Shown here: piece after piece, positions 26,561 to 38,325 of the stretch
Numbering within the stretch: the first letter of the stretch is position 1
How the letters are laid out: the number at the start of each line of letters is the position of its first letter
Assembly: GCF_900143525.1 (NCBI RefSeq)
Contig: NZ_FREZ01000006.1
Location: 124,001 to 188,000, forward strand
Source: Ruegeria sp. Alg231-54
GTDB lineage: Bacteria > Pseudomonadota > Alphaproteobacteria > Rhodobacterales > Rhodobacteraceae
Length of the DNA: 64,000 nucleotides
Direction: 5' to 3'
Position numbers and translations under genes: made by a program
The notes under the pieces: model-generated
Seen by the model: only the letters and a program-made list of their open reading frames with translations
What the model was told of the DNA's origin: nothing
The model's database searches: none

Positions 26561-28117
26561 TTACTGAACCCAGACCTCGACCCTACGATTGACTTTGCGA
26601 CCCCAGTCCGTGTCATCACAGGCCATAGGCATCGCCTCGCCAAATGCGTCCACGGCGATCTCGACGCTATCCGGAATGGCTGTTTCTACCGCCGATAGCA
26701 CCGCGTTGCGCACGGTTTTTGCCCGCAGCAATGCGATTCTGGCATTGGATGAGGCCGCGCCGTCACCATCACTGAAACCGACAAAGGTCAGTTTGCGCGC
26801 GTCGATGGCTCCGGTTTCAAGGGCATGGGCCAATTGCCGGATGTTTGAGCGTGACTGCGCATCGGGTCTTGAGGAACCTGCCTCGAACCGGAACGACAGC
26901 GACAGGCGCGATTGCGGGCGCAGCGTGTCGATCATGCGCTGCAACTCTTCCAACCCGACCTCGGCACCACCTGAAACCACTGCGTTGGCCAGACGATCTC
27001 CTTGCAACCCGATCCGCATGGTTTCGGGTTCTTGATCCACAAATCCGGCATCGCGGATCGCCATCTGTGCCTCGGCGCTTTGCGAATAGGCCAGGAATTG
27101 CCGTGCGATGCGGGGCAGGCGGATTTCCGGCAGATACAGGAACATCGGCGATGTCAGCGGATAGTCTTCGGTCTTGATGGATTGCCGCGTGGCGGTCAGC
27201 GCGTGACCGCAACCGCCGGTCAAAGGCAGGCCCCGGGCAGGCCCAACCTCGGCATGGCTGGCGATACCGATGGCAAAGGGGTCGTCAGCAACAGCGCGAA
27301 CCAGATCGCTGCTACGGGTGTGACGGACGATTCCCTCGGCCAGCGTGGATTGAGCGGGGGCCAGCAACCGATCCTCAACCCCTTGCGCCAAACCTGAACC
27401 GGCGTCTGGTAAGTGCAGGGAAACGGGCGCATCAGGTCCTCCTAATTCAGACCAGTTTTGGATCTCGCCGGAAAACACGCTCATCAGTTCTGCGGGCGAA
27501 ATTTGCCGCACCGGGTTTTCCCGGGCCACAATTGGGACCAGCGCGTCCAGCGCGATGACCCGGGATCGCCTTGCATCTGCCAGATCACCCAGACCAGCGG
27601 TCTGCGCAGCCTCCTGTTCCGATGGGCGAATTTCACGCAGTGCCATGACGATATCGGTCTCATCGGCGATCAGATCCGCAAAGCCGCTACCTGTGTTGTT
27701 GGGGGCGAAATAGAACCGTCCCACAGGAGCATCGCGCCCGGTCTGGTGAAGCTCGTAGGTGAATGCGCCCGAATCCAAACGCTGCGGCGTCGCCGACATC
27801 CCCTCTTGCTGGGCGAAACCAACGATCAGGGCCGGCAGTACCTTTTCCGCCATGACGGAGGAACCAGAGAACCGAACCTCGGCCACGAAATCCGTAAGGT
27901 TGGGGCAGGCGGGTCCTTCGCAGGTCACACCCGACCCATCCACTGTCAGCTCACCGAACTGCGTATCCACGCGATAGAACTCGCCATCAAAGCTCAGCAG
28001 GTTGCCTGTGACCTCGACCTTGCCGTCTTGCGAGGTCAGCGTGATATCCTGTGCGTGCACATATGACGCCAGAGTCACCGAAATCAGTGTGGCCACTGCC
28101 ACACGAAAAAATGTCAT
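26561..28117 (-). CDS. Periplasmic phosphate-binding-like protein fused to an OmpA C-terminal domain
   Basis: The 518-residue protein has a signal peptide (cleavage after YVHA), a short N-terminal region up to about residue 75, a PstS-like binding fold (about 78-360: VRFSGSSVMAEKVLPALI, VARENPVRQISPAELMSVFSGEIQNWSELG) and an OmpA/MotB peptidoglycan-binding domain (about 395-518: SLSFRFEAGSSRPDAQSR, LTFVGFSDGDGA, ARIALLRAKTVRNAV). It would sit in the periplasm bound to murein. What it binds is unknown; genuine phosphate uptake is doubtful because no pst genes are near. The gene at 28142 lies just upstream on the same strand. Confidence 0.85.
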   Translation of the reverse strand: MTFFRVAVATLISVTLASYVHAQDITLTSQDGKVEVTGNLLSFDGEFYRVDTQFGELTVDGSGVTCEGPACPNLTDFVAEVRFSGSSVMAEKVLPALIVGFAQQEGMSATPQRLDSGAFTYELHQTGRDAPVGRFYFAPNNTGSGFADLIADETDIVMALREIRPSEQEAAQTAGLGDLADARRSRVIALDALVPIVARENPVRQISPAELMSVFSGEIQNWSELGGPDAPVSLHLPDAGSGLAQGVEDRLLAPAQSTLAEGIVRHTRSSDLVRAVADDPFAIGIASHAEVGPARGLPLTGGCGHALTATRQSIKTEDYPLTSPMFLYLPEIRLPRIARQFLAYSQSAEAQMAIRDAGFVDQEPETMRIGLQGDRLANAVVSGGAEVGLEELQRMIDTLRPQSRLSLSFRFEAGSSRPDAQSRSNIRQLAHALETGAIDARKLTFVGFSDGDGAASSNARIALLRAKTVRNAVLSAVETAIPDSVEIAVDAFGEAMPMACDDTDWGRKVNRRVEVWVQ

Positions 28118-28141
28118 AAGAAAGTCGAGCCTGCCTGCGGT

Positions 28142-29068
28142 TTAATTTGCCGCGATTGTCAGGTCTTGGAGCAGATTATTCAACACCAGAAAATCACCGG
28201 CCTGCGTGCAATCCGGCATGGGCAGCGTCAAATCGCGCGACCGCAGGCGGCGATCGCCACGCAGCTCGAGTGATTGAACGGCCAAATCCCGGCCGCAATT
28301 TGCCTCGGTCACTTCGGCCTCCACCGTCAGTTCGATCGAACCGGTCTGGCTGGTTTCGCCTGCAGGGAAGGAATAAATTTCGATATTCTGCGCGTCGCCG
28401 AACGCCTGTTGGCCCAGATGCACGACCTTACCCGCACCTTTCGCGTCAGGGTTCGACGATACATGTCCGGCGGTTCCATAGCTGGCCCCAAATTCCAGCG
28501 CATGGATCTGCAGGTCTGTCTCACCCTGCCATTGCAGTGCGATGCGGTTGTAGTTGGCCAGGTCGGGGATGTGAGTGGTGGCTACGGTCCCGGTCTGATC
28601 ATCTACCGAGATCAGAAAGATCGCATATTCCGACAGGGCCGGGATCGTCAGATCCAAAGCGCCGTTTTTGTCCGTTCGTTGGGTAACTGTTAGTCCGCTG
28701 TGATGGATTTCGATCCGTTCATTGCCGTGGCAGGGGGCTTTGACGGTCAGGCGCGCCGCAGCGCCGGGGACGGATTTTGCGCGGGCACTGAGAGTGCAGC
28801 TTTTCTGATCAGAGGGGGTCGATCGGGCGGGTTGCAGGGCTCGCCGCGATGCCTTGATGTCGGTGGTTGCATCAGCGGCCGGAAGCGAGGAGGTCAGAAC
28901 AATTCCTTCCAGCCCGGCAATCACCGAGGACTGATTGGCGGCAGCCACAGTTACAGGAGCCTGCGCGCCATCCGATTGCGCTGGCGATCCATTTTGCATC
29001 AGGTAACCAATGGCTAAGGCACAAGCGACGGTGCCGCCAGTGGTCACGTAATTCTTTATTACAAACAA
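28142..29068 (-). CDS. Uncharacterised secA-adjacent envelope protein
   Basis: I do not recognise this family. The protein of about 308 residues has one hydrophobic segment near the N-terminus (TVACALAIGYLM), then a low-complexity linker, then about 200 residues of predicted beta-rich sequence with four to five cysteines (SCTLS, KAPCHGNE, EANCGRDL, PDCTQAGD). It is probably anchored in the inner membrane and faces the periplasm. I chose the TTG at 29068 because GGGGAGGG lies just before it; an ATG at 29101 has no spaced ribosome-binding site. It lies between the PstS/OmpA gene and secA, all on the minus strand. Confidence 0.7.
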   Translation of the reverse strand: MFVIKNYVTTGGTVACALAIGYLMQNGSPAQSDGAQAPVTVAAANQSSVIAGLEGIVLTSSLPAADATTDIKASRRALQPARSTPSDQKSCTLSARAKSVPGAAARLTVKAPCHGNERIEIHHSGLTVTQRTDKNGALDLTIPALSEYAIFLISVDDQTGTVATTHIPDLANYNRIALQWQGETDLQIHALEFGASYGTAGHVSSNPDAKGAGKVVHLGQQAFGDAQNIEIYSFPAGETSQTGSIELTVEAEVTEANCGRDLAVQSLELRGDRRLRSRDLTLPMPDCTQAGDFLVLNNLLQDLTIAAN

Positions 29069-29168
29069 AACACCCTCCCCAGTTGAAGGAGCGAGTCGCA
29101 TCCTGAAGTTGAATCACGGCCAATATGTGGCCGTGAAACGGACTCAATGTGTTTTGATCAAGGTGACG

Positions 29169-31886
<2,718 letters not shown>

Positions 31887-32062
31887 GTTCACTCCAGCGG
31901 ATCTGTTCTTGTCTTGGTTGCGACAGGCTTGCCCACCTTGCTTGCAACCCATAGATACGGGGGATGAAAGGCGGCCCTGTCCAAGGCTTCAAAGCGATGT
32001 AAGCGGCAGGTCCCAGAGTGTCAACGCCACGCCCCGTCGCGGCAAAGAAATAGGATGATTCC

Positions 32063-32911
32063 ATGCCCAAAGGCCTCACTTTTCTGCCATCGCTGGCTCT
32101 GGCTGCTGTGATGGTGATGCCGGTTGCTGCCGAAACCAAGCCGGACGCGGATACGGTTGTCGCCAATGTGAACGGGGATGAAATCACACTGGGTCACGTT
32201 ATCGCATCTGTCGCGGCGCTGCCGCCGAATTACTCCGAGGTCGAAGATGATGTTCTGTACGAATTCGTCATCGAGCAATTGATCCAGCAGCAATTGCTGG
32301 CGCAGCAGCAGGACGATCTGAACCGGCTGAACCAGTTGGGACTGGAAAACGAAGGCCGGTCCATGCGGGCGGTGCAGACAGTAAATGCGTTGCTGGGCGA
32401 TGTTGTGACCGAAGAGTCAATTCAGGCAGCCTATGACGCGGAATTCGGCAACTTCGAAGGCGAAGATGAGTTCGACGCCAGCCATATTCTTGTAGCTACC
32501 GAAGAAGAAGCCAAGGAAATCAAAACCCTGCTGGATGACGGCGGCGATTTTGCCGAGACGGCCAAGGAAAAGTCGACCGGCCCATCGGGTCCGAATGGCG
32601 GGTCATTGGGATGGTTTGGCAAGGGCCAGATGGTTCCGGAATTCGAAAACGCCGTTGTTTCGTTGGAAAAGGGTCAGATCTCGGATCCGGTGCAAACACA
32701 GTTCGGCTGGCACCTGATCATTCTCAACGACACGCGAAAATCCGAAGCGCCGGGGCTTGATGCCGTCCGTGAACAGCTGGCCCAGTCTCTTCAGCAGGAC
32801 GCGATTCAAGCCAAGATTGACGAGCTGACGCAGCAGTCGCAGATCGAACGTCCCGCTTTGGACGGTGTTGGCCCCGAGGTCATCCGTCAGATCGATCTGA
32901 TTCAGGAGTAA
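32063..32911 (+). CDS. Parvulin-type peptidyl-prolyl isomerase (PpiC/PrsA-like)
   Basis: The 282-residue protein has a signal peptide (cleavage after VAA, near residue 23), a helical chaperone region and a rotamase domain (about 130-235) with the landmarks ASHILVATEEEAKEI, GGSLGWFGKGQMVPEFE and TQFGWHLIIL. It should help exported proteins fold in the periplasm. Divergence from secA and a gap of only five bases to argJ are notable for context. Confidence 0.9.
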   Translation: MPKGLTFLPSLALAAVMVMPVAAETKPDADTVVANVNGDEITLGHVIASVAALPPNYSEVEDDVLYEFVIEQLIQQQLLAQQQDDLNRLNQLGLENEGRSMRAVQTVNALLGDVVTEESIQAAYDAEFGNFEGEDEFDASHILVATEEEAKEIKTLLDDGGDFAETAKEKSTGPSGPNGGSLGWFGKGQMVPEFENAVVSLEKGQISDPVQTQFGWHLIILNDTRKSEAPGLDAVREQLAQSLQQDAIQAKIDELTQQSQIERPALDGVGPEVIRQIDLIQE

Positions 32912-32916
32912 CCCCA

Positions 32917-34143
32917 GTGGCCGCGATCACCAAGGTTTCGCCGCTCGCGCCAGCGGGTTTTCCCGATCTGCCTGCCATTGACGGTGTGCGTTTTGCCACC
33001 GTCGAGGCTGGCGTGCGTTATCAGGGCCGCACCGACGTAATGTTGGCGGTTCTGGATCCAGGCACATCTGTGGCCGGGGTGTTCACTCGATCGGCCACCC
33101 GCGCTGCCCCCGTGCTGGACTGTCAGGACAAGATCGGCGGGTCCAGCGATGGGCCAGCGGCGATTTTGGTGAATTCGGGCAATGCCAATGCCTTTACAGG
33201 TCATTATGGTCAAACCTCGGTGGCTGAGGTCACGCAAGCAGTGTCCAAAGCGACCGGCGTTGCAGTCGAACGCGTCTTCACCTCTTCCACCGGCGTGATT
33301 GGTGAGCCGCTGCCCCACGACCGCATCGTGGCACAGCTTGAGGCGTTGAAGGCGGGCCTCAGCCGACACGCGATCGAGGACGCAGCGCGGGCGATCATGA
33401 CCACGGATACCTTTCCAAAAGGGTCCAGCGTAAAGGTCGAGATTGACGGAAGAACAGTCTCTATCGCAGGGATTGCCAAGGGGTCAGGCATGATCGCGCC
33501 GGATATGGCGACGATGCTTGTCTACATCTTTACCGATGCACAGGTCGAACAGTCCGCCCTGCAGGCGATGCTGAGCGCCCAAACCGACCGGACATTCAAC
33601 TGTATTACCGTGGACAGCGACACCTCGACCTCGGACAGCCTGTTGCTCTGTGCAACTGGAGCTTCGGGCGTAGATGCCACCGGCAACCCGGCGTTTGTCG
33701 AGGCGCTGGAAAGCGTGATGCTGGATCTGGCGCAACAGGTGGTGCGCGACGGTGAAGGTGCTACGAAATTTGTGGAAATTCGTGTAACCGGTGCCGCGTC
33801 GGATACGGACGCCAAGGTGCATGGGCTGGCGATTGCCAACTCACCGCTGGTTAAAACGGCTATTGCTGGTGAAGACCCGAACTGGGGCAGGATCGTTATG
33901 GCCATCGGCAAATCCGGTGCCGCCGCTGACCGCGACCTGCTGAGTATTTCCTTCGGGGATATTCTGGTTGCCGAAAAGGGCTGGGTCAGCCCGGATTACC
34001 GTGAGGATGACGCCGCCGCCTATATGAAAGGTCAAGACCTTGTGATTGCGGTCGATCTTGGGCTGGGCGAAGGCAAATCCACCGTTTGGACCTGCGATCT
34101 GACCCACGGCTATATCGAGATCAACGCGGATTATCGCTCGTGA
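32917..34143 (+). CDS. argJ: Bifunctional ornithine acetyltransferase / N-acetylglutamate synthase
   Basis: The 408-residue Ntn-type enzyme processes itself into two chains. The cleavage and nucleophile site is visible as KGSGMIAPDMATML, with the catalytic Thr at about residue 199. NSGNANAFTG and TSSTGVIGEPLP precede it, and the family's usual C-terminus NADYRS is present. It moves acetyl from N-acetylornithine to glutamate in arginine synthesis. Overlap in GTGA with the following mutT-like gene suggests coupling. Confidence 0.96.
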   Translation: MAAITKVSPLAPAGFPDLPAIDGVRFATVEAGVRYQGRTDVMLAVLDPGTSVAGVFTRSATRAAPVLDCQDKIGGSSDGPAAILVNSGNANAFTGHYGQTSVAEVTQAVSKATGVAVERVFTSSTGVIGEPLPHDRIVAQLEALKAGLSRHAIEDAARAIMTTDTFPKGSSVKVEIDGRTVSIAGIAKGSGMIAPDMATMLVYIFTDAQVEQSALQAMLSAQTDRTFNCITVDSDTSTSDSLLLCATGASGVDATGNPAFVEALESVMLDLAQQVVRDGEGATKFVEIRVTGAASDTDAKVHGLAIANSPLVKTAIAGEDPNWGRIVMAIGKSGAAADRDLLSISFGDILVAEKGWVSPDYREDDAAAYMKGQDLVIAVDLGLGEGKSTVWTCDLTHGYIEINADYRS

Positions 34144-34538
34144 AGACCTTACTGGTGTCCGCTGTCGCCCTGATCGACATTGAGGGCCGGGTGCTTCTGG
34201 CCCAACGACCCGAGGGCAAATCTATGGCCGGTCTCTGGGAATTCCCCGGTGGCAAGATCGAACCCGGCGAAACCCCCGAGGCCGCCCTGATCCGCGAATT
34301 GCACGAGGAACTGGGCATCGACACCTGGGCCTCATGCCTCGCCCCGCTGACCTTTGCCAGCCATAGCTATGACGAATTTCACCTGCTGATGCCGCTGTTT
34401 GCTTGTCGTAAATGGGAGGGTATTCCGCAGTCGAAAGAGGGGCAGGCGCTGAAATGGGCCCGTGCGAATGAGTTGCGGAACTATTCGATGCCTGCGGCGG
34501 ATGTGCCGCTGATTCCGATTTTGCGGGATTGGTTATAG
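34140..34538 (+). CDS. mutT: 8-oxo-dGTP diphosphatase (MutT-like Nudix hydrolase)
   Basis: The 132-residue protein has a full Nudix box (GX5EX7REUXEEXGU) starting at GKIEPGET, preceded by GLWEFPG, the MutT substrate loop. It would clear oxidised nucleotides. The GTG start at 34140 overlaps the argJ stop by four bases. A drop in GC content begins right after its stop. Confidence 0.92.
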   Translation: MKTLLVSAVALIDIEGRVLLAQRPEGKSMAGLWEFPGGKIEPGETPEAALIRELHEELGIDTWASCLAPLTFASHSYDEFHLLMPLFACRKWEGIPQSKEGQALKWARANELRNYSMPAADVPLIPILRDWL

Positions 34539-34610
34539 CAGAAAACGACAAAGGCATTCGAGTTGATAAGCCCGGATATAGTGTATTCGGACAAAGCAGA
34601 TGCCTCAGAT

Positions 34611-35045
34611 TTAGTCGAAATTGCAATTTCCTTGGAACACTAAGATTGTCGGGACAAAATCGTTTTCAGCTTGTTGCACAGTCAGCGTGGCCGGGGGATT
34701 GTTCGGGTCAAATCCGATAGAAAAATGCCGAAAAAAGGCTCTATGGATGGCCAGGGTATACACACCTCTATCGTCCATGTTGCTGGCGACAGCAATGGTC
34801 GGTGAATGACTGTGGCCTCGAAGTGGAACTACGCCGATTAAATCCAAGTCATTAACGTTTAAATTTAGTTCTCCTTCTTTTTCTGTGAGAATGACCTCTA
34901 CTTTTTCTCCTTCTGTACTCTTGAGAGTGCAGCTTATTACGATTTCGGATTGATTGCTTTTCTCCCCAATTGCCGGAGAACAAGCAAGTCCTGCCAAAAA
35001 AAGCATAAATGTAACTGACACAGTTTGAAAAAGTCGAACTGGCAT
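34611..35045 (-). CDS. Small exported protein of unknown function in an AT-rich islet
   Basis: I do not recognise this 144-residue protein. Its N-terminus is a likely signal peptide (about 26 residues, cleavage near SPAIG). The mature part is acidic, contains the pairs CTLKSTEGEKVEV and FQGNCNFD whose cysteines could form a disulfide, and looks beta-rich. Base composition and codon use are markedly AT-richer than in the neighbouring genes, and it stands alone, pointing against both neighbours. It was perhaps acquired by transfer. Confidence 0.6.
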   Translation of the reverse strand: MPVRLFQTVSVTFMLFLAGLACSPAIGEKSNQSEIVISCTLKSTEGEKVEVILTEKEGELNLNVNDLDLIGVVPLRGHSHSPTIAVASNMDDRGVYTLAIHRAFFRHFSIGFDPNNPPATLTVQQAENDFVPTILVFQGNCNFD

Positions 35046-35407
35046 TTATCCAAGCATTGCAACACAGCTTACTAGATCAACGTATGTGTTTGTTTTGAAA
35101 CTGTCCATTTGGGCTTGAAGATGCCCTTCATGCACGCCGCATACCCATGGCCATATTCTCAAACTCAGCAGCCTTTTGGCGAATAAGTGGAGCGCAAACT
35201 CAAGCTAGCTTTTTGAAGCACCTAACTTTGCAGTTTGTGCAACTTGTACAAACCGGAAGATTACGTCTCTACCCCTGTTACAATTCGTAAGAATTGAGAA
35301 AACATCAGGAAAAAGTTGACGCTGATCTTTCCTGCGTCCCTTATCGGGGCGTTGGCGTCCGGGGTTGATCCTCGGGTTTGCCATTTCCGGCTCGGAGGAG
35401 GGGTCGG
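35046..35407. other. AT-rich intergenic region upstream of the Liv-type operon
   Basis: I see no gene here. It contains a 21-bp near-perfect palindrome at 35233-35253 (separate entry), a possible sigma-70-type promoter (TTGACG at 35316, 17 bases, CCTTAT at 35339) and the purine-rich ribosome-binding region GGAGGAGG before 35408. Confidence 0.6.
35233..35253. promoter_or_regulatory. Candidate operator palindrome
   Basis: GTTTGTGCAA-C-TTGTACAAAC is an inverted repeat with 10-base arms and one mismatch, 175 bases before the first gene of the CoA-ligase/transporter operon and just upstream of a possible promoter. The size and form are those of GntR/FadR- or TetR-type binding sites. No regulator gene is adjacent. 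Confidence 0.5.
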
Positions 35408-37399
35408 ATGGGGAGGAGAAAGATATTGGCTCAGACGCAGTCGGGCGCTGAAGGGATGCACTCTCTTCCGGCGCTGCTACACCGCAATGCGACCCGGTTC
35501 GGGGACGCCCCGGCCTACCGGGAAAAGGAATTCGGAATCTGGCAATGCTGGACCTGGGCCGAAACGGCCAAGGAAATCCGTGCGATTGCCCTGGGCTTTC
35601 TGGAACTTGGCGTCACAAAAGGCGACCACATCGCAGTGATCGGGCGTAATCGTCCGGCGCATTACTGGTCGATGGTTGCGGCTCAGATGGTGGGTGCTGT
35701 GCCGGTGCCGCTTTATCAGGACGCAGTCGCCGAAGAGATGGCCTATGTGCTGGATCATTGCGGCGCAAAATACGTCGTCTGTGGTGATCAGGAGCAGGTC
35801 GACAAGGTCATCGAGATTCAGGAGAACCTGCATCAGGTCAAACACATCCTCTACACCGACAAGCGGGGGATGCGGAAATACGATCACAGCCAGATGAACG
35901 CACTGGACGATCTGATGGCCGAAGGCAACGCCGGTCACGTGCGTTTCGATGCGGAACTGGACCGCCGGATTGCCGAGATCGAATACGACGGAACTTGCGT
36001 CATGCTGTATACGTCGGGCACCACGGGTAAACCCAAGGGTGTAGTGCTGTCGAACCGCAACGTGATCGAAAGCGCCAAGAACTCCGCCGAATTTGATCAT
36101 TTGAACCGGAACGAAGACATCCTGTCTTACCTGCCGATGGCTTGGGTTGGCGATTTCATCTTTTCCATCGGTCAGGCCTATTGGTGCGGCTTCTGCGTGA
36201 ACTGCCCTGAAAGCGCCGACACGATGATGACGGACCTGCGCGAAATCGGGCCGACTTATTTCTTCGCTCCGCCGCGGGTTTTTGAGACTCAGCTGACCAA
36301 TGTGATGATCCGGATGGAGGACGCTGGCAAACTGAAGCAACGGATGTTCCACCACTTCATGGCGCATGCCAAGAAAGTGGGTGGCCTGTTGCTGGACGGC
36401 AAGCCGGTGAGCTTTGGCGACCGCGTGAAATACGCGCTGGGCAGTATGTTGGTCTACGGGCCGCTCAAAGATACGCTGGGTTATGGCCGCTTTCGCGTTG
36501 GCTATACGGCGGGTGAGGCGATCGGCCCGGAGATTTTTGATTTCTACCGCTCGCTCGGCATCAACCTGAAACAGCTTTACGGTCAGACCGAAGCGACAGT
36601 TTTCATCACGGTTCAGCCGGATGGTGAAGTGCGCGCCGATACAGTTGGCGTGCCTGCCCCGGATGTGGAACTGAAGATCGACGACAAGGGTGAGATTCAC
36701 TATCGCTCACCCGGTGTGTTCGTTGAGTATTACAACAACCCGGACTCAACCGCCTCGACCAAAGATGCCGAAGGCTGGGTGGCCACTGGGGATGCGGGGT
36801 TCATCGAGGAAAGTTCGGGGCATCTGCGGATCATCGACCGCGCAAAGGATGTGGGCAAGATGGCCGACGGGTCGATGTTTGCGCCGAAATACGTCGAGAA
36901 CAAGCTGAAATTCTATCCCGACATCCTTGAGGTTGTTTTGTTCGGAAACGGCAAGGACCGCTGCGTGGCCTTTATCAACATCGACCTGACAGCAGTGGGC
37001 AACTGGGCGGAACGCAACAACGTAGCCTATGCGTCTTATCAGGAACTGACGGCAAATCCCCGTGTGTTAGAGACGATTCGAAATCACGTGGAAGAGGTGA
37101 ACAAGTCTGTGGCCGCTGACGAAATGTTGTCGGGCTGCCAGGTGCATCGCTTTGTGGTGCTGCACAAAGAACTGGACGCGGATGACGGTGAGATGACCCG
37201 TACGCGAAAAGTGCGTCGCGGATTTGTCGAGGACAAGTTCAGTGACATCATCGATGCGCTTTATGACGGGTCCAAGCAGGTCTCGACCACGACCGAAGTG
37301 ACTTATGAGGACGGGCGAAAGGGTTCGATCAGCGCAACGCTTGAGATTATCGATGCACCGGTCGTGCCGGTTGCTCAGCACAAGGTGGCGGCGGAATGA
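35408..37399 (+). CDS. Long-chain acyl-CoA synthetase-like AMP-forming ligase
   Basis: The protein of about 663 residues is an ANL-superfamily ligase: P-loop MLYTSGTTGKPKGVVLSN, YGQTEATVF, ATGDAGFIEE and DRAKDVGKMADGSMFAPKYVENKL, the last typical of FadD15-like long-chain enzymes. It activates a carboxylic acid with ATP and CoA. The start could be ATG 35408 (after CGGAGGAGG) or TTG 35426 (after GGGGAGGAG). It heads an operon with a branched-chain-type ABC importer, so the substrate is probably what the importer brings in. That compound (fatty, aromatic or other acid) is not evident. Confidence 0.88.
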   Translation: MGRRKILAQTQSGAEGMHSLPALLHRNATRFGDAPAYREKEFGIWQCWTWAETAKEIRAIALGFLELGVTKGDHIAVIGRNRPAHYWSMVAAQMVGAVPVPLYQDAVAEEMAYVLDHCGAKYVVCGDQEQVDKVIEIQENLHQVKHILYTDKRGMRKYDHSQMNALDDLMAEGNAGHVRFDAELDRRIAEIEYDGTCVMLYTSGTTGKPKGVVLSNRNVIESAKNSAEFDHLNRNEDILSYLPMAWVGDFIFSIGQAYWCGFCVNCPESADTMMTDLREIGPTYFFAPPRVFETQLTNVMIRMEDAGKLKQRMFHHFMAHAKKVGGLLLDGKPVSFGDRVKYALGSMLVYGPLKDTLGYGRFRVGYTAGEAIGPEIFDFYRSLGINLKQLYGQTEATVFITVQPDGEVRADTVGVPAPDVELKIDDKGEIHYRSPGVFVEYYNNPDSTASTKDAEGWVATGDAGFIEESSGHLRIIDRAKDVGKMADGSMFAPKYVENKLKFYPDILEVVLFGNGKDRCVAFINIDLTAVGNWAERNNVAYASYQELTANPRVLETIRNHVEEVNKSVAADEMLSGCQVHRFVVLHKELDADDGEMTRTRKVRRGFVEDKFSDIIDALYDGSKQVSTTTEVTYEDGRKGSISATLEIIDAPVVPVAQHKVAAE

Positions 37400-37477
37400 G
37401 GGCCGGTCATGCGCCGCTCGACCTGTGGTCATCACCCCGCCCGCCGTCCCGTTTTTCCGCAAGTCAGGGAGTGACTG

Positions 37478-38296
37478 ATGCTGGATAACTCCGAAGGATA
37501 TGTCACCGAAGATGGCCGCAAGATCGGCGGCGTGGTGATGGAGATGAAGAACATCACCCTGCGCTTTGGCGGTGTGGTGGCGATCAAGGATATCTCGTTC
37601 GACATTCGTGAAGGCGAGATCCGCGCGATCATCGGTCCGAACGGCGCCGGTAAATCCTCGATGCTGAACGTGATTTCAGGGTTCTATATCCCGCAGGAGG
37701 GCGAGGTCTGGTTCCATGGGGCAAAGCGTCCGCAGATGCGCCCTTATGAAGTTGCGCGGCAAGGTATTGCCCGGACGTTCCAGAACATTGCCCTTTTCGA
37801 AGGCATGAGCGTGCTGGACAACGTCATGACCGGGCGGCTGAACTATATGAAAACCAACCTCTTTCAGCAGGCCATGTGGAAGGGCAAGGCTGAGGCGGAA
37901 GAGGTTGAAAACCGCGAAGCGGTCGAGAAAATCATCGACTTTCTCGAAATTCAGCACATCCGCAAGACGCCGGTTTCCCGCCTGCCTTACGGGTTGAAAA
38001 AGCGGGTCGAGTTAGCCCGCGCTTTGGCGGCCGAGCCTAAACTGTTGCTGCTGGACGAACCAATGGCCGGCATGAACGTTGAAGAGAAAGAGGACATGAG
38101 CCGCTTTATCCTCGACGTGAATGACGAGTTCGGCACCACCATCGCCCTGATCGAGCATGACATGGGCGTGGTGATGGACCTGAGCGACCGCGTGGTCGTG
38201 ATGGATTACGGCAAAAAGATCGGCGACGGTACCCCGGACGAGGTGCGCAGCAATCAGGAAGTCATCGACGCCTATCTGGGGGTGAGCCATGACTGA
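37478..38296 (+). CDS. LivG-like ABC transporter ATPase
   Basis: The 272-residue ATPase has Walker A GPNGAGKSS, the LivG-type signature region SRLPYGLKKRVELARAL (in place of LSGGQ), Walker B LLLLDEPMAGMN and the H-loop IEHDMGVV. With the LivF-like protein it powers the importer. GGGAGTG precedes the ATG. Confidence 0.92.
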   Translation: MLDNSEGYVTEDGRKIGGVVMEMKNITLRFGGVVAIKDISFDIREGEIRAIIGPNGAGKSSMLNVISGFYIPQEGEVWFHGAKRPQMRPYEVARQGIARTFQNIALFEGMSVLDNVMTGRLNYMKTNLFQQAMWKGKAEAEEVENREAVEKIIDFLEIQHIRKTPVSRLPYGLKKRVELARALAAEPKLLLLDEPMAGMNVEEKEDMSRFILDVNDEFGTTIALIEHDMGVVMDLSDRVVVMDYGKKIGDGTPDEVRSNQEVIDAYLGVSHD

Positions 38297-38325
38297 GCAA
38301 CTGACAGACATGAGAGGGGGCACAC

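Noticed and set aside
35477..36700. Open frame of about 400 codons opposite the acyl-CoA synthetase gene
   Set aside because: Antisense shadow; no start signal and no recognisable domain.
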